Notes: generated by a model not told the origin, from the letters alone. A stretch of DNA of 64,000 nucleotides from QHXQ01 sp038322995 (GCA_038322995.1 JBBQGM010000010.1:3715-67714), one strand, 5' to 3'; positions 17,221 through 25,972 are shown, counted from the stretch's first letter. Numbers and translations are program-made.

Positions 17221-18285
17221 ATGAAAAAGAAACATACGCATAGAACTAAGCTGAACAAGTTGCGGCAGTTACTTACACCCAAGCGTCTTGTCCAGACCGA
17301 ACCAGATCAAGGGCAGGCACAACAAGACGACGGCCGCACCGATAGCGAGCAATCGCCCGCCGTGCCGGAGTCCGTCGTCAAGCCGATCCAACCCGCGATA
17401 AACGAACCAAAAGCCGAACAGCCCTACCCCGCCGCCCGTCAACAGGTACAACCAGCCGAGCCAGACAGAAGCACACGGCGGCTGCAAGCTTGGTTGCCGC
17501 TCATCATTAGCTTTCTGACTTTGGTTGTTATTACCATTCATGCCTACTACTACAACAAACAATGGCAGGCGATGGTCAGACAATCGGAGATTATGAATAG
17601 ACAGTCCGAAGTCATGTCTAAGCAGCTTGATGCCATGAATGGAAGTTCCATGCAAACTCAAGAGTTGATTGACCAAAACCGCGAACTCGTTGGGCATGCG
17701 GGAGAGCAGGCTAAGGCATCGCTGGCTCAAGCCGAAGCCGCAAAACAGTCTGTTGGCGCGGCCCAAGCATCCGCCAGAGCCGCCGAGAAAGGCGCGCAGA
17801 TAGCTAAAGAATCTTTCTACATCGGAGATCGGCCTTACGTTAATGTCAAGAAGGCTAATATGGACAAATTTGAAGTCGGAGAGAAGCCGAGGGTGTATAT
17901 ACATCTCATCAATACTGGCAAGACTCCTGCCCTTGAAGTTAAGGTGACAGCAATCATTAATATTGGGACTGAGCCGAAGCCCGACATTAAGCGGCCTGAT
18001 TTGAATGACCCGGACTATTATCTCTATCCTTCCCTGGCAGCAGGAGGAGACACCGGAGCCACATTGTTGGCTAGCGCAGAAACCGGTGTCGTAGCACTTG
18101 GGGCCAAGCCGCTTAGCAAACTGACCATCGAAGAAATTAAGAGCGGAAGACTGTTTATCTATGTATGGGGTGGGGGCTTGTATAAAGACGGCTTGGGCAA
18201 GCAGCACTCATTTACATTCTGCGCTTTCTACAGCCCCGAAGAGGAGTCGTTTACCGCCTGCCCGACCTTCAACGAGACAAAATAG
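17221..18285 (+). CDS. Single-pass membrane protein with coiled coil and C-terminal beta domain, unknown function
   Basis: A 354-residue protein. Residues 1-95 are a basic then Pro/Gln-rich cytoplasmic segment. One membrane helix follows (about 98-118, LPLIISFLTLVVITIHAYYY). A Gln/Glu/Ala coiled coil (about 120-195) has repeated QSEIMNRQSEVMSKQ and AAKQSVGAAQASARAAEK motifs. The C-terminal beta domain begins GDRPYVNVKKANMDKFEVGE and includes INTGKTPALEVKV. Proteins of this layout are common but uncharacterised. GGAG seven bases before ATG 17221 supports the start. Its lower GC suggests that it arrived with the accessory block. Confidence 0.75.
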   Translation: MKKKHTHRTKLNKLRQLLTPKRLVQTEPDQGQAQQDDGRTDSEQSPAVPESVVKPIQPAINEPKAEQPYPAARQQVQPAEPDRSTRRLQAWLPLIISFLTLVVITIHAYYYNKQWQAMVRQSEIMNRQSEVMSKQLDAMNGSSMQTQELIDQNRELVGHAGEQAKASLAQAEAAKQSVGAAQASARAAEKGAQIAKESFYIGDRPYVNVKKANMDKFEVGEKPRVYIHLINTGKTPALEVKVTAIINIGTEPKPDIKRPDLNDPDYYLYPSLAAGGDTGATLLASAETGVVALGAKPLSKLTIEEIKSGRLFIYVWGGGLYKDGLGKQHSFTFCAFYSPEEESFTACPTFNETK

Positions 18286-18303
18286 CAGCAAAACCGTGAG
18301 CCA

Positions 18304-18336
18304 CTTTATGTGCAGCAACGCACGCTGCACATAAAG
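18304..18336 (+). terminator. Perfect 13-base stem downstream of the coiled-coil membrane protein gene
   Basis: CTTTATGTGCAGC (18304-18316) pairs with GCTGCACATAAAG (18324-18336) across a 7-base loop, 19 bases after the stop. There is no T-run. A partial copy of one arm (ACATTATGTGCA) recurs at 18363-18374. Confidence 0.45.
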
Positions 18337-18376
18337 CGCATACTCACTAATCCATTTCTTAGACATTATGTGCAAA

Positions 18377-18421
18377 GCCACGCACGCCGAGATTGCGCTG
18401 GTTGAAGGGCAAGACGGAGGA
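18377..18421 (+). pseudogene. Fossil of a restriction-methylase-like C-terminus, copy 1
   Basis: Reads ATHAEIALVEGQDGG, matching the LTPAEIALVE end of copies 2 and 3 (19120-19263, 19791-19937). Only the last few residues survive. It precedes the first HicB-like gene. Confidence 0.4.
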
Positions 18422-18455
18422 GGCGTGTTAAAATTTGCGCTGGGGGTTCTTCGTT

Positions 18456-18659
18456 ATGAAGCGAAACTTTAGCGCAACCGTCTGGCAAGAAGGCGCATGG
18501 TTTATTGCGCAATGTTTGGAAGTTGACATCGCTTCGCAAGGCGCAACGGAAGAGGCAGCTTTAGAGAATCTTGGCGAGGCCTTGGAACTTCATTTCACGC
18601 CGCCTGTCGCCACCGTCGCGCCGCGCGTCCGCAGCGTCGAGGTTGAGGTCGCGGCGTGA
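18456..18659 (+). CDS. HicB-like antitoxin family protein (solitary)
   Basis: A 67-residue protein of the HicB/UPF0150 fold. MKRNFSATVWQEGAWFIAQC followed by LEVDIASQGATEEAALENLGEALELHF is the half-RNase-H-like HicB pattern. Such proteins usually neutralise HicA mRNA interferases. ATG 18456 is preferred to the upstream GTG 18435 because GGGGG precedes it and the fold starts there. No intact hicA follows; a second hicB-like gene starts 26 bases later. Confidence 0.7.
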   Translation: MKRNFSATVWQEGAWFIAQCLEVDIASQGATEEAALENLGEALELHFTPPVATVAPRVRSVEVEVAA

Positions 18660-18685
18660 AGAGGCAAGTTAAGGAGACGCAAGCT

Positions 18686-18895
18686 ATGACTAGACGAGTG
18701 CTGTTATATCCCGGTGAGGACGGCTATGTGGTCGCCGAAGTGCCGAGTCTGCCCGGCTGTGTCAGTCAGGGGCAGACGCGCGATGAGGCGCTGGCGAACA
18801 TACAGGAAGCCATCGCGCTGCACGTCGAAGTGTTGCAGGCGCGCGGCGAGCCAGTGCCGGACGATCAAGTGGAGATCGTCGAGGTTGCCGCTTGA
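18686..18895 (+). CDS. hicB: HicB family antitoxin
   Basis: A 69-residue antitoxin. RRVLLYPGEDGYVVAEVPSL, PGCVSQGQTRDEALANIQEAI and a C-terminal DDQVEIVEVAA tail are typical of HicB, with a short partial RNase-H-like fold and no added DNA-binding domain. AAGGAG at 18671-18676 supports ATG 18686. The stop TGA overlaps the TTG start of the hicA-like frame, the usual coupling for hicB-hicA pairs. The toxin partner is frameshifted, so the antitoxin may be a remnant. Confidence 0.85.
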   Translation: MTRRVLLYPGEDGYVVAEVPSLPGCVSQGQTRDEALANIQEAIALHVEVLQARGEPVPDDQVEIVEVAA

Positions 18896-19114
18896 GCAAA
18901 CTGCCCGTCGTGTCCGGCGCGCAGTGCGTCAAGGCGCTGGAACGGGTCGGCTTCGTCGTTTACCGGCAACGCGGTATGTCACATCACGCTGGTACGCGCT
19001 GACCCCAAAGCGCAGACAACCGTGCCCCAACACAAAGAGCTTGATCGCGGCACGCTCCGCGCGATTATCCGGCAGGCGGGCTTGAGTGTGGATGAGTTCG
19101 TCGCGCTTTTATAA
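18892..19114 (+). pseudogene. hicA: HicA toxin, frameshifted
   Basis: HicA mRNA interferase of the dsRBD-like fold. From TTG 18892 it reads SKLPVVSGAQCVKALERVGF and VVYRQRG, then shifts frame near 18980. The family sequence resumes in another frame as ITLVRADPKAQTTVPQHKEL, then DRGTLRAIIRQAGLSVDEF and VALL, ending at TAA 19112-19114. The key histidine region (normally RGSHHI or RGSHI) is exactly where the frame breaks. The pattern fits loss of two bases from a CACACATC run. The toxin is probably inactive unless this is a sequencing error. Confidence 0.8.
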
Positions 19115-19119
19115 ACTCC

Positions 19120-19263
19120 CGTTTGCGCACCGACCGCGACCGGCATCATTACGCAGCGAAGTGCGCCGCCCTCGACCGCCAGCTTGACGCGCTCGTCTAT
19201 GAGTTCTACGCGCTGACGCCCGCCGAGATTGCGCTTGTTGAGGCGTCCGGCGAAAAGCGTTAA
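19120..19263 (+). pseudogene. Fossil of a restriction-methylase-like C-terminus, copy 2
   Basis: Reads RTDRDRHHYAAKCAALDRQL, then DALVYEFYALTPAEIALVEA and SGEKR, ending with TAA at 19261. The DxxIDxLVYELYxLTxxEIxxVE pattern is the usual C-terminus of Eco57I-like and other class IIG methylase-endonucleases. No methylase body precedes it. It lies between the hicBA and yefM-yoeB modules. Confidence 0.55.
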
Positions 19264-19296
19264 GCTGAGTTTGCGCAGAGCAACGAAGGAGTGAGC

Positions 19297-19521
19297 ATGA
19301 ACGCCATTTACCACATTAAAGCCGACGAACTTGACCAGAATTTCCTCGACGCTATCAAGACGCTGTTCAAAGACAAAGAGATTGAAATCGCCGTCACCGA
19401 GCGCGACGAAACTACATACTTGCTGCGCTCTCCGGCTAACCGCGACCGACTCCTGCGCGCCGTCGCTGATGTTGAAAGCGCACAGCACCTGGTCACGCCT
19501 CCGCCGGAGCAGTTTCAGTGA
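19297..19521 (+). CDS. YefM-like antitoxin
   Basis: A 74-residue antitoxin. The N-terminal MNAIYHIKADELDQNFLDAI is an RHH/Phd-like dimerisation segment in an unusual form, and the C-terminal YLLRSPANRDRLLRAVADVE matches the YefM toxin-binding helix. AGGAG at 19287-19291 supports ATG 19297, not the upstream GTG. The stop codon overlaps the GTG start of yoeB by 4 bases (GTGA), so the two are co-translated. Such pairs repress their own promoter. Confidence 0.85.
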   Translation: MNAIYHIKADELDQNFLDAIKTLFKDKEIEIAVTERDETTYLLRSPANRDRLLRAVADVESAQHLVTPPPEQFQ

Positions 19522-19778
19522 GGCTCATTACGTTTCACCAGACGGCCTTCGATGACTACAGCGATTGGGCCAAGGTTGATAGGAAACTATTCGAGCGTCT
19601 CCGCCGCCTCATCATCGAAACAGCCCGAACACCTTTTGACGGTATCGGCAAACCCGAACCGCTCAAGCGCGAGCTTAGCGGTTACTGGTCGCGTCGTCTG
19701 ACCGACGAACATCGTCTCGTATATAAAGTCACGGATGAGCAACTTATTATCGTCTCCTGCAAATACCATTACGAATAA
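19518..19778 (+). CDS. yoeB: YoeB/Txe family mRNA interferase toxin
   Basis: An 86-residue RelE-fold toxin that cleaves mRNA on the ribosome. The RTPFDGIGKPEPLKRELSGY block and WSRRLTDEHRLVYKV, with the final CKYHYE, are nearly diagnostic of YoeB. Catalytic residues Glu47, Arg66, His84 and Tyr85 are all in place, so the toxin looks intact. It starts with GTG 19518 inside the antitoxin stop. A degenerate methylase-like fossil follows 12 bases after its stop. Confidence 0.93.
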   Translation: MRLITFHQTAFDDYSDWAKVDRKLFERLRRLIIETARTPFDGIGKPEPLKRELSGYWSRRLTDEHRLVYKVTDEQLIIVSCKYHYE

Positions 19779-19790
19779 TCATTACTCACA

Positions 19791-19937
19791 AGGCGCGCCA
19801 CCGACCGTAACCGCCACCGCGACGAGAATAAGTGCGCCACGCTCGACCGCCAGCTTGATGCGCTCGTCTATGAACGCTAAGAACTGACACCCGCAGAGAT
19901 TGCGCGGGTCGAAGGCGAAGGCGTGGTCATGCGCTGA
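19791..19937 (+). pseudogene. Fossil of a restriction-methylase-like C-terminus, copy 3
   Basis: Reads RRATDRNRHRDENKCATLDR, then QLDALVYER, an in-frame stop, then ELTPAEIARVEGEGVVMR and TGA at 19935. It is closely related to copy 2, including the DNA. The internal TAA shows decay. Its TGA is immediately followed by the DUF3465 relic. Confidence 0.55.
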
Positions 19938-20183
19938 CTGGCGGACGACCTCGCCGGACATCGGCACCAGCGCTTCGTCGTTCGCCGCGGGCAGACGGTT
20001 CTGCTCGCGCACAACATAGACAGCGCACCACGGGTTGACAGGCTACGCGAGGGCGCTAGCATACGGTTCAATGGCGAATACGTGTGGAACGAAGAGGGCG
20101 GGGTGGTTCACTGGACGCATCACGACCCGGCCGGCCGGCACATGGCCGGTTGGCTCAAACACAACGGGCGGACTTACCAGTAG
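19938..20183 (+). pseudogene. DUF3465 family protein, 5'-truncated
   Basis: About 81 residues matching the C-terminal core of DUF3465: LADDLAGHRHQRFVVRRGQT, VLLAHNIDSAPRV, REGASIRFNGEYVWNEEGG, VVHWTHHDPAGRHMAGWLKH and the final NGRTYQ. In this family this OB-like domain normally follows a signal peptide and a short N-terminal segment, both absent: a TGA precedes the first codon shown. It has probably been cut by the same events that left the methylase fossils. Confidence 0.75.
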
Positions 20184-20302
20184 CTGCCCGGCGCATGTTC
20201 CTCGGTGGAACGCAACTCAACTATCCCATGTCGCGGACGCGCAATTAGCGTTCTTCTCATGCAAGATTTATCGCTGCCAATCGAAGGGACGGAAAAGCAA
20301 TT

Positions 20303-21577
20303 ATGCGGACTGCGAAAGGCATACTTTGCCTGCTCAGCTTGTTTGGCGTCTGCGCCTCGGCGCAACGAATTTCGGCACAGTCGCCTGCGCCGAAGCAACG
20401 CATCGTGCTTGCCGCGAGCGTAATCTTCGATGGCAAGGGGCGCGTGCTACACAATACGCGCATCATCGTCGAAGGCGCGAAGATCGTCGCCATTGACCCG
20501 AAGGCCGGCCCCGTGGACTACGACCTACGCGGCCTGACAGTGTTGCCGGGCTGGATCGACGCGCATGTGCATATCACCTGGAGCTTCGGCCAAGACGGGA
20601 AGAATGCGGGCGCAGATGTGACAACGCCAGCCGCCGCGTATCGCGCGGCGGCGAACGCGTGGCTGACGTTGATGGCCGGCTTCACGACGGTGCAAAGCGT
20701 AGGCTCGCCCGCGGACGTGCCCCTACGCGATGCCATCGCGCAAGGCACTCTTCCGGGGCCACGTATCCTGACAGCCGGCGAGCCGCTTTTCGGGCAAAAC
20801 GAGCAGACCGGCACGCCCGATGAAATCCGCGCGTTCATCCGGAAGCAGAAGGCCGCAGGCGCAGACCTGATCAAAATCTTTGCCTCGCAGAGCATCCGCC
20901 AGGGTGGTGGGATGACGTTGTCGCAGGCGCAACTGAATGCCGCCTGCGATGAAGCCAAGCGGCAGGGGCTGCGCACGCTCGTGCATGCCTACAAAGGGGC
21001 GGTGCGCGCCGCGACACTTGCCGGCTGCACGGAGATCGAGCATGGCACCATGGCGACGGACGACGACTTGAAGTTGATGGCCCGGCAGGGCACTTACCTC
21101 GATCCACAAGCCGGGCTAGTGATTGAGAATTATCTGCGCAACAAGGAAAAATATCTCGGCACCCCCGGCTATACCGAAGAGGGTTTTGCGGCCATGCAGC
21201 GGGTGCTGGCGCTGAACCACGAGTTGGTGCGCCGCGCCGCGAAAACTCCAGGGTTAAAGATCGTATTCGGCACGGACGCCGTGGCGGGCGCGCACGGGTG
21301 CAATGCCGAGGAGTTTATCGACCGCGTGCGCGACGGCGGAGTAGCTCCGCTGGCAGCGCTTGTTTCTGCTAACTCGCTGGGGGCGGAAGCACTCGGTATG
21401 GGCGACCAGATCGGCGCAATCGCGCCCGGCCTTGCGGCAGACATCATCGCGCTCGACGGCGATCCATTGCAAGACATCACGGCCGTGCGGCGCGTTGTGT
21501 TTGTGATGAAAGGCGGCATCGTTTATAAGCACGCCGCGCGCGGCCGCGGCCCGGCTAACGCAGGGGGCCAACCCTGA
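20303..21577 (+). CDS. Secreted/periplasmic amidohydrolase (imidazolonepropionase/prolidase-like)
   Basis: A 424-residue metal-dependent hydrolase with a signal peptide (about residues 1-25, CLLSLFGVCASAQRISAQ). The metal-site motifs are present: DAHVHIT, the KIFASQS lysine region, LVHAYKGAVRA, EIEHGT and GTDAVAGAHG with the final Asp. The C-terminus (GAIAPGLAADIIALDGDPL) is the typical composite beta-sandwich of the superfamily. Related enzymes cleave N-acyl amino acids, prolyl dipeptides or organophosphates; the substrate cannot be read here. ATG 20303 starts the signal peptide. A hairpin lies 32 bases after the stop. Confidence 0.9.
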   Translation: MRTAKGILCLLSLFGVCASAQRISAQSPAPKQRIVLAASVIFDGKGRVLHNTRIIVEGAKIVAIDPKAGPVDYDLRGLTVLPGWIDAHVHITWSFGQDGKNAGADVTTPAAAYRAAANAWLTLMAGFTTVQSVGSPADVPLRDAIAQGTLPGPRILTAGEPLFGQNEQTGTPDEIRAFIRKQKAAGADLIKIFASQSIRQGGGMTLSQAQLNAACDEAKRQGLRTLVHAYKGAVRAATLAGCTEIEHGTMATDDDLKLMARQGTYLDPQAGLVIENYLRNKEKYLGTPGYTEEGFAAMQRVLALNHELVRRAAKTPGLKIVFGTDAVAGAHGCNAEEFIDRVRDGGVAPLAALVSANSLGAEALGMGDQIGAIAPGLAADIIALDGDPLQDITAVRRVVFVMKGGIVYKHAARGRGPANAGGQP

Positions 21578-21905
21578 TGCACTGCGGAACTATTACCTGT
21601 GAGGCAGCAAGGTACATCATGCTGTTTATGTACCTTAAGATTAGCGGAAGGCGTTAGCGGTGTCTGCACTTACGACTGCTCTTTGCTCTCTCCGACTGCG
21701 GGCGTCAGCGCCAAAGCCTTCGCTAACTCCGCTGCGATTGTGACCTGTAACGCTGCCGCGATTTGCGGGGGCGGGCCGAACCGCCCTGTTGTAGCTTTCC
21801 GCAGTTTGTGTAAAACTTCGCGCCCGCAACCCCAGAGCGCACGATGCGCTGATTTTTACACGAGGCCGTTAAAAGTTTCTCGCTTACCAGACAAACACGC
21901 ACAGC
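21578..21905. other. Gene-free stretch with an inverted repeat upstream of the second propeller kinase
   Basis: No gene is supported here. It contains AAGGTACAT (21609-21617) and its complement ATGTACCTT (21628-21636) around a 10-base loop, and a second pair, GTGTAAAA near 21810 against TTTTTACAC near 21857. One may end the amidohydrolase transcript and the other regulate the kinase gene. Confidence 0.5.
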
Positions 21906-24900
21906 TTGATGATGAAAGCGCAGCGCCACGTTACACTGTACCTTTGCGGGCTGCTCTGGTTGCTCGCAACTGTGTCCGTGCGCGCCGAACGCCTGCCCGT
22001 CAGAATCTACACTTCAGCCGACGGCCTGGGCAGCAGTTTCGTGAGCAATCTCATGCGCGACTCGCATGGCTTTTTATGGCTCTGTACGCGCGATGGCCTG
22101 AGCCGCTTCGACGGTGTGCATTTCGTCACTTATCAGGTCAGCGATAGAAACGCGCCGCCCGGCATCGAGCAGATGCTCGAAACGAGCAAAGGCATTTACT
22201 GGATCGTCACCACCGGCGGGCTGTACCGCTTCGACCCCGCCGCCGCGCCTGCCACGAATAGCAACTCGAACACAGACCGCCCGATCCTCAACGCCGAGTT
22301 AATGGGCGAACAGCGCGCCGTTATCTATGAAGACCGACACGGCAACCTCTGGGCGGGCGGCGATGGGCTTTATCAATTGACAGAAAAGGACGGGAAAATT
22401 TATGCGCAGCAGGTGGAGTTGCATTTGCCGGCGAATCCGGCCAGCGAGTTCGCCGTCGTCGCCATCCGCGAAGGACAGGATGGCAGCCTCTGGCTGGTCA
22501 CGTCCTGGGGCCTCGTGCGGCGGCTGCCGGACGGGCGCGAGATTTTCTACCGCGCTTCGGCCCGCACCGATGCCTCGATTTCAGTGCTGGCCGACCGCGC
22601 CGGGCGGATTTGGCTCGGCCGCACATCCGGTGTCTATATCATCAAGCCTGAACCGCTCGCCGAACTGGCCCGACTCGGCGGTCTGACAGTGCGCGAGTTA
22701 GATGGTTTAGCGAAGGTGCAGACGCACGGCGAAAGCGGGGTCAGCCTACCCGAAAGGGCGGGCGAAATTTTTAAGTACACTGGCCTCGGCAGCCCTGCCT
22801 ACGGTAAGTATTTGTATCAGACCACGGACGGGCACATTTGGATCTCCGCTGGCGACGGGGTGATCGAATACGACGGGCGCGCGTTGCATGCATATACGCC
22901 CGCGCAGGGCTTGCTCAAAGGCGGCGGGCAGATGGTCGAGGACGCGACCGGCAATCTCTGGCTGGGCTGGCCGAACGGGCTGATGCGGCTCGACCGCCGG
23001 GGCTTGACCACCTACGACCTGGCCGACGGATTAAAAAACCTTGCGATCCTCACCATCAACGAAAGCCAGGACGGCAAGCTAAACGTCGCCACCAACGATT
23101 TTTACTTGAGCCGATTCGTTGATAAAGGATTTGAAACCCTGCGCCCGCCGCTGCCACCCGCCGCTAAGGCCCTGTGGACGGCCAACCCGATCTATCAGGA
23201 TCACATGGGCGAGTGGTGGCTGCTGACGAATGAGAAGCTTTATCGCTTTGCCGCCGCACCGACCTTCGCCGCGCTGGCCGGGCAGCGGCCGCTGGCCACT
23301 TACACAAGCCGCGACGGGTTGAAGGGCGACCAGCTATTTCACATCTTTGAAGACTCGCAAGGCGCTTTGTGGGTCAGCGTGCGCGGCGCAAACTCCGCCC
23401 AGATCGGCTTATCAAGATGGACGCGGGCCACGGACAAGTTTTACACCTTCTCCGCGGCGGAAAATTTCCCGCCGGCTAAATCCACCTCGGCCTTCGCCGA
23501 AGACCGCGCTGGTAATCTCTGGGTGGGCTTCTACGAAGGCGGGCTGGCGCGCTATGCCGCCAACCGTTTCACCGAATTCACCACGGTCGATGGGGTGCCC
23601 GACGGTCTGATCACAGCGTTGCATTTAGACCGCCAGGGCCGACTGTGGGTGGCCTCGGCGCTGAGCGGGCTTAGTCGGCTGGATGACCCGAGCGCCGCGC
23701 ATCCCCGCTTTGTCACGGTCACGACCGACAACGGCTTGGCCAGCAACAACGTCCGCTCCCTGACCGAAGATGCGTACGGTAACATTTATGCCGGCACGGC
23801 GCGTGGGATTGATAAGCTCGCGCCGGACGCGACCCGCATACAGCACTATTCGGTCAAAGATGGCTTGGCCGGCGATTTCGTCAACGTCGCCTTTCGGGAT
23901 CGCACGGGTGCGCTGTGGTTCGGCACGCCGAACGGCCTCTCGCGGCTCGTGCCTGAAGCGAGGCGCGACACCAGCGCGCCGGCGGTATGGTTGGGCGGGC
24001 TGCGCATCGCGGGCGAGAGTCGCCCGCTGCCCGAACTTGGGAGCGCGGAACTTTCCGATCTCGAACTAGCGCACACGCAGAACAGTTTGCAGATCGACTT
24101 CTTCGGCATCGACTTCAACGCGGGCGGGGCGTTACGCTACGAGTACATGCTTGAAGGGGCCGACCGCGCCTGGAGCGCGCCGACCGAACAGCGCACGGTT
24201 AATTACGCCAACCTCGCGCCCGGCTCGTACCGCTTTCTGGTCAAGGCTGGTAACGATGGCGGATTAGCAGCGGCGCGCCCGGCAATGATCTCATTTCGCA
24301 TCCTGCCACCCGTCTGGCGGCGCTGGTGGTTCCTTACGCTCGCCGCCGCGCTGATCGGGTTGGCGCTGTACAGACTCGACCGTTTTCGTAGCGCCCGCCT
24401 CGACGAACGCAGGCGCGCCGAAGAGTCTCTGCGCCGCGTGCGCGAAGAGCGCATACGTGAGCTTGAGCGTGTGCGGACGCGCATCGCCACCGATTTGCAC
24501 GACGACATCGGCTCCAGCTTGACGCAGATTTCCATCTTAAGCGAAGTGGTACGCCAGCGCCTGGGCGATAAAGAGGCGCAGGCCGCGCAACCGCTTCAAC
24601 TGATCGCCACTTCATCGCGCGAACTCGTTGATTCGATGAGTGACATCGTCTGGGCTATCAATCCAGAAAAGGATCACTTGAGCGACTTGACGCAGCGTAT
24701 GCGCCGGTTCGCCAGCGATGTGTTCACCGCCCGCAATATTGAGTTTCGTCTACTCATTCCCGGCGCGGAGCAAGATATACAGATGGGCGCGAATATGCGG
24801 CGGGAGCTTTTTCTCGTCTTCAAAGAGGGCATCAACAATATGATCAAGCACTCCGGCTGCACAGCGGCAGAGATCGAGTTTCAAATCGAAGCTGAGCGGC

Positions 24901-25094
24901 TCGCTTTGAGATTGAGCGATAACGGCAAGGGATTTGATCCGACACTTGAGAGCGACGGCCATGGCTTGATGAGCATGCGCGAGCGCGCGAAGAGTCTGGG
25001 CGGTCAACTCGAATTCGTCTCACAGCAAGGCACTGGCACAACCGTTACTCTCAAAGTTCCGCTCAACTCCACGCAGCCGATGGAGCGCGCGTGA
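21906..25094 (+). CDS. Propeller-type sensor histidine kinase (two-component regulator propeller, Y_Y_Y, HisKA_3, HATPase)
   Basis: A membrane sensor kinase of about 1,062 residues. A signal peptide (LYLCGLLWLLATVSVRAE) leads to a two-ring beta-propeller sensor with blades such as FLWLCTRDGLSRFDG, LWVGFYEGGLARY and LWFGTPNGLSRLV. A Y_Y_Y domain (about 710-790: LRYEYMLEGADRAW) and one membrane helix (about 800-820) follow. HisKA_3 has RIATDLHDDIGSSLTQISIL with His864-865 (depending on start), and the HATPase_c domain has EGINNMIKHSGC and DNGKGFD. ATG 21909 or 21912 is the likely start; TTG 21906 is also in frame. The cognate regulator is the LuxR-type gene at 25185. The family often senses carbohydrates, but nothing here shows the ligand. 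Confidence 0.92.
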   Translation: MMMKAQRHVTLYLCGLLWLLATVSVRAERLPVRIYTSADGLGSSFVSNLMRDSHGFLWLCTRDGLSRFDGVHFVTYQVSDRNAPPGIEQMLETSKGIYWIVTTGGLYRFDPAAAPATNSNSNTDRPILNAELMGEQRAVIYEDRHGNLWAGGDGLYQLTEKDGKIYAQQVELHLPANPASEFAVVAIREGQDGSLWLVTSWGLVRRLPDGREIFYRASARTDASISVLADRAGRIWLGRTSGVYIIKPEPLAELARLGGLTVRELDGLAKVQTHGESGVSLPERAGEIFKYTGLGSPAYGKYLYQTTDGHIWISAGDGVIEYDGRALHAYTPAQGLLKGGGQMVEDATGNLWLGWPNGLMRLDRRGLTTYDLADGLKNLAILTINESQDGKLNVATNDFYLSRFVDKGFETLRPPLPPAAKALWTANPIYQDHMGEWWLLTNEKLYRFAAAPTFAALAGQRPLATYTSRDGLKGDQLFHIFEDSQGALWVSVRGANSAQIGLSRWTRATDKFYTFSAAENFPPAKSTSAFAEDRAGNLWVGFYEGGLARYAANRFTEFTTVDGVPDGLITALHLDRQGRLWVASALSGLSRLDDPSAAHPRFVTVTTDNGLASNNVRSLTEDAYGNIYAGTARGIDKLAPDATRIQHYSVKDGLAGDFVNVAFRDRTGALWFGTPNGLSRLVPEARRDTSAPAVWLGGLRIAGESRPLPELGSAELSDLELAHTQNSLQIDFFGIDFNAGGALRYEYMLEGADRAWSAPTEQRTVNYANLAPGSYRFLVKAGNDGGLAAARPAMISFRILPPVWRRWWFLTLAAALIGLALYRLDRFRSARLDERRRAEESLRRVREERIRELERVRTRIATDLHDDIGSSLTQISILSEVVRQRLGDKEAQAAQPLQLIATSSRELVDSMSDIVWAINPEKDHLSDLTQRMRRFASDVFTARNIEFRLLIPGAEQDIQMGANMRRELFLVFKEGINNMIKHSGCTAAEIEFQIEAERLALRLSDNGKGFDPTLESDGHGLMSMRERAKSLGGQLEFVSQQGTGTTVTLKVPLNSTQPMERA

Positions 25095-25099
25095 TACTT

Positions 25100-25118
25100 A
25101 CTACCTGAACAAGTGGTG
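25100..25118. promoter_or_regulatory. 19-bp palindromic box 1 (upstream of the response regulator)
   Basis: ACTACCTGAACAAGTGGTG, 5 bases after the kinase stop and 66 bases before the regulator start. It matches three other sites (25973, 26298, 31527) on the pattern ACYACCTNNNNANGTGGKG. The likely role is operator of the regulator gene. Confidence 0.65.
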
Positions 25119-25184
25119 CAGCAGCTTCAATCAGCGCGTAAGCTCAAGCCTTGAACGACACTTCGTCCGCGGAGGTAAAGGCTT

Positions 25185-25871
25185 ATGCTGGAAGAGAATC
25201 AGATCACAATGGAAAGATCGATACCACTACCGGCGACGATCAAAGTCGCCATCATTGAAGATCGGCGCGAGATACGCGATGGTCTCGCGATGCTGATTGG
25301 CGGCACGGAAGGCTTTCGCTGCACCGGCGGTTTTCGCTCGATGGAAGAGGCGCTCGCTAAGATCAGCTTTGAGTTGCCGGATATCGCGCTCTGCGACATC
25401 GGCTTGCCGGGCATGAGCGGCATTGAAGGGATGCGAATTTTGAAAGAGCGCTACCCGGATTTGCTGCTGTTGATGCTCACGGTCTACGACGATGACGAAA
25501 GAATCTTTGACGCCCTCTGCGCCGGTGCCTGCGGCTATCTCTTGAAGAAAACGCCGCCCGCGCGGCTGCTCGAAAGCCTCAAAGAATCGGTTAACGGCGG
25601 CTCGCCCATGTCGCCGGAAGTTGCGCGCCGCGTGATCGCGCTGTTTCGCGACATCCGACCGCCGGAGCGCGCTGACTACGAACTCACGCCGCATGAAACG
25701 CGGCTCTTAAAACTGCTGGTTGAAGGCCATAATTATAAGACGGCTGCGTTAGAATTAAACGTGAGCATCAACACCATCTCCTTTCACATGCGGCACATTT
25801 ACGAGAAACTACAAGTCCACTCAAAGAGCGAAGCCGTCGCTAAAGCTCTGCGCGACCGGCTCGTCAACTAA
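25185..25871 (+). CDS. NarL/LuxR family response regulator
   Basis: A 228-residue regulator. The receiver domain has Glu25/Asp26, phospho-acceptor Asp71 in ALCDIGLPGMSG, the MLTVYDDDE switch and the LLKKTPP lysine. The C-terminal LuxR helix-turn-helix (about 163-228) has LTPHETRLLKLLVEGHNYK, then TAALELNVSINTISFHMRHI with YEKLQVHSKSEAV. GGAGG at 25171-25175 supports ATG 25185. It is the partner of the propeller kinase just upstream (90 bases apart). Palindromic boxes lie before and after the gene, which suggests autoregulation and control of downstream genes. Confidence 0.94.
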   Translation: MLEENQITMERSIPLPATIKVAIIEDRREIRDGLAMLIGGTEGFRCTGGFRSMEEALAKISFELPDIALCDIGLPGMSGIEGMRILKERYPDLLLLMLTVYDDDERIFDALCAGACGYLLKKTPPARLLESLKESVNGGSPMSPEVARRVIALFRDIRPPERADYELTPHETRLLKLLVEGHNYKTAALELNVSINTISFHMRHIYEKLQVHSKSEAVAKALRDRLVN

Positions 25872-25972
25872 ACCGCGCACACAGCAAAATCCGATACAAG
25901 CGTAGTGCTCTCTGCCTGCGCTCGTTGCCTCCTCAGCGGCAACCTTCGTCTGCGACTTCATCTGCATTCTTT

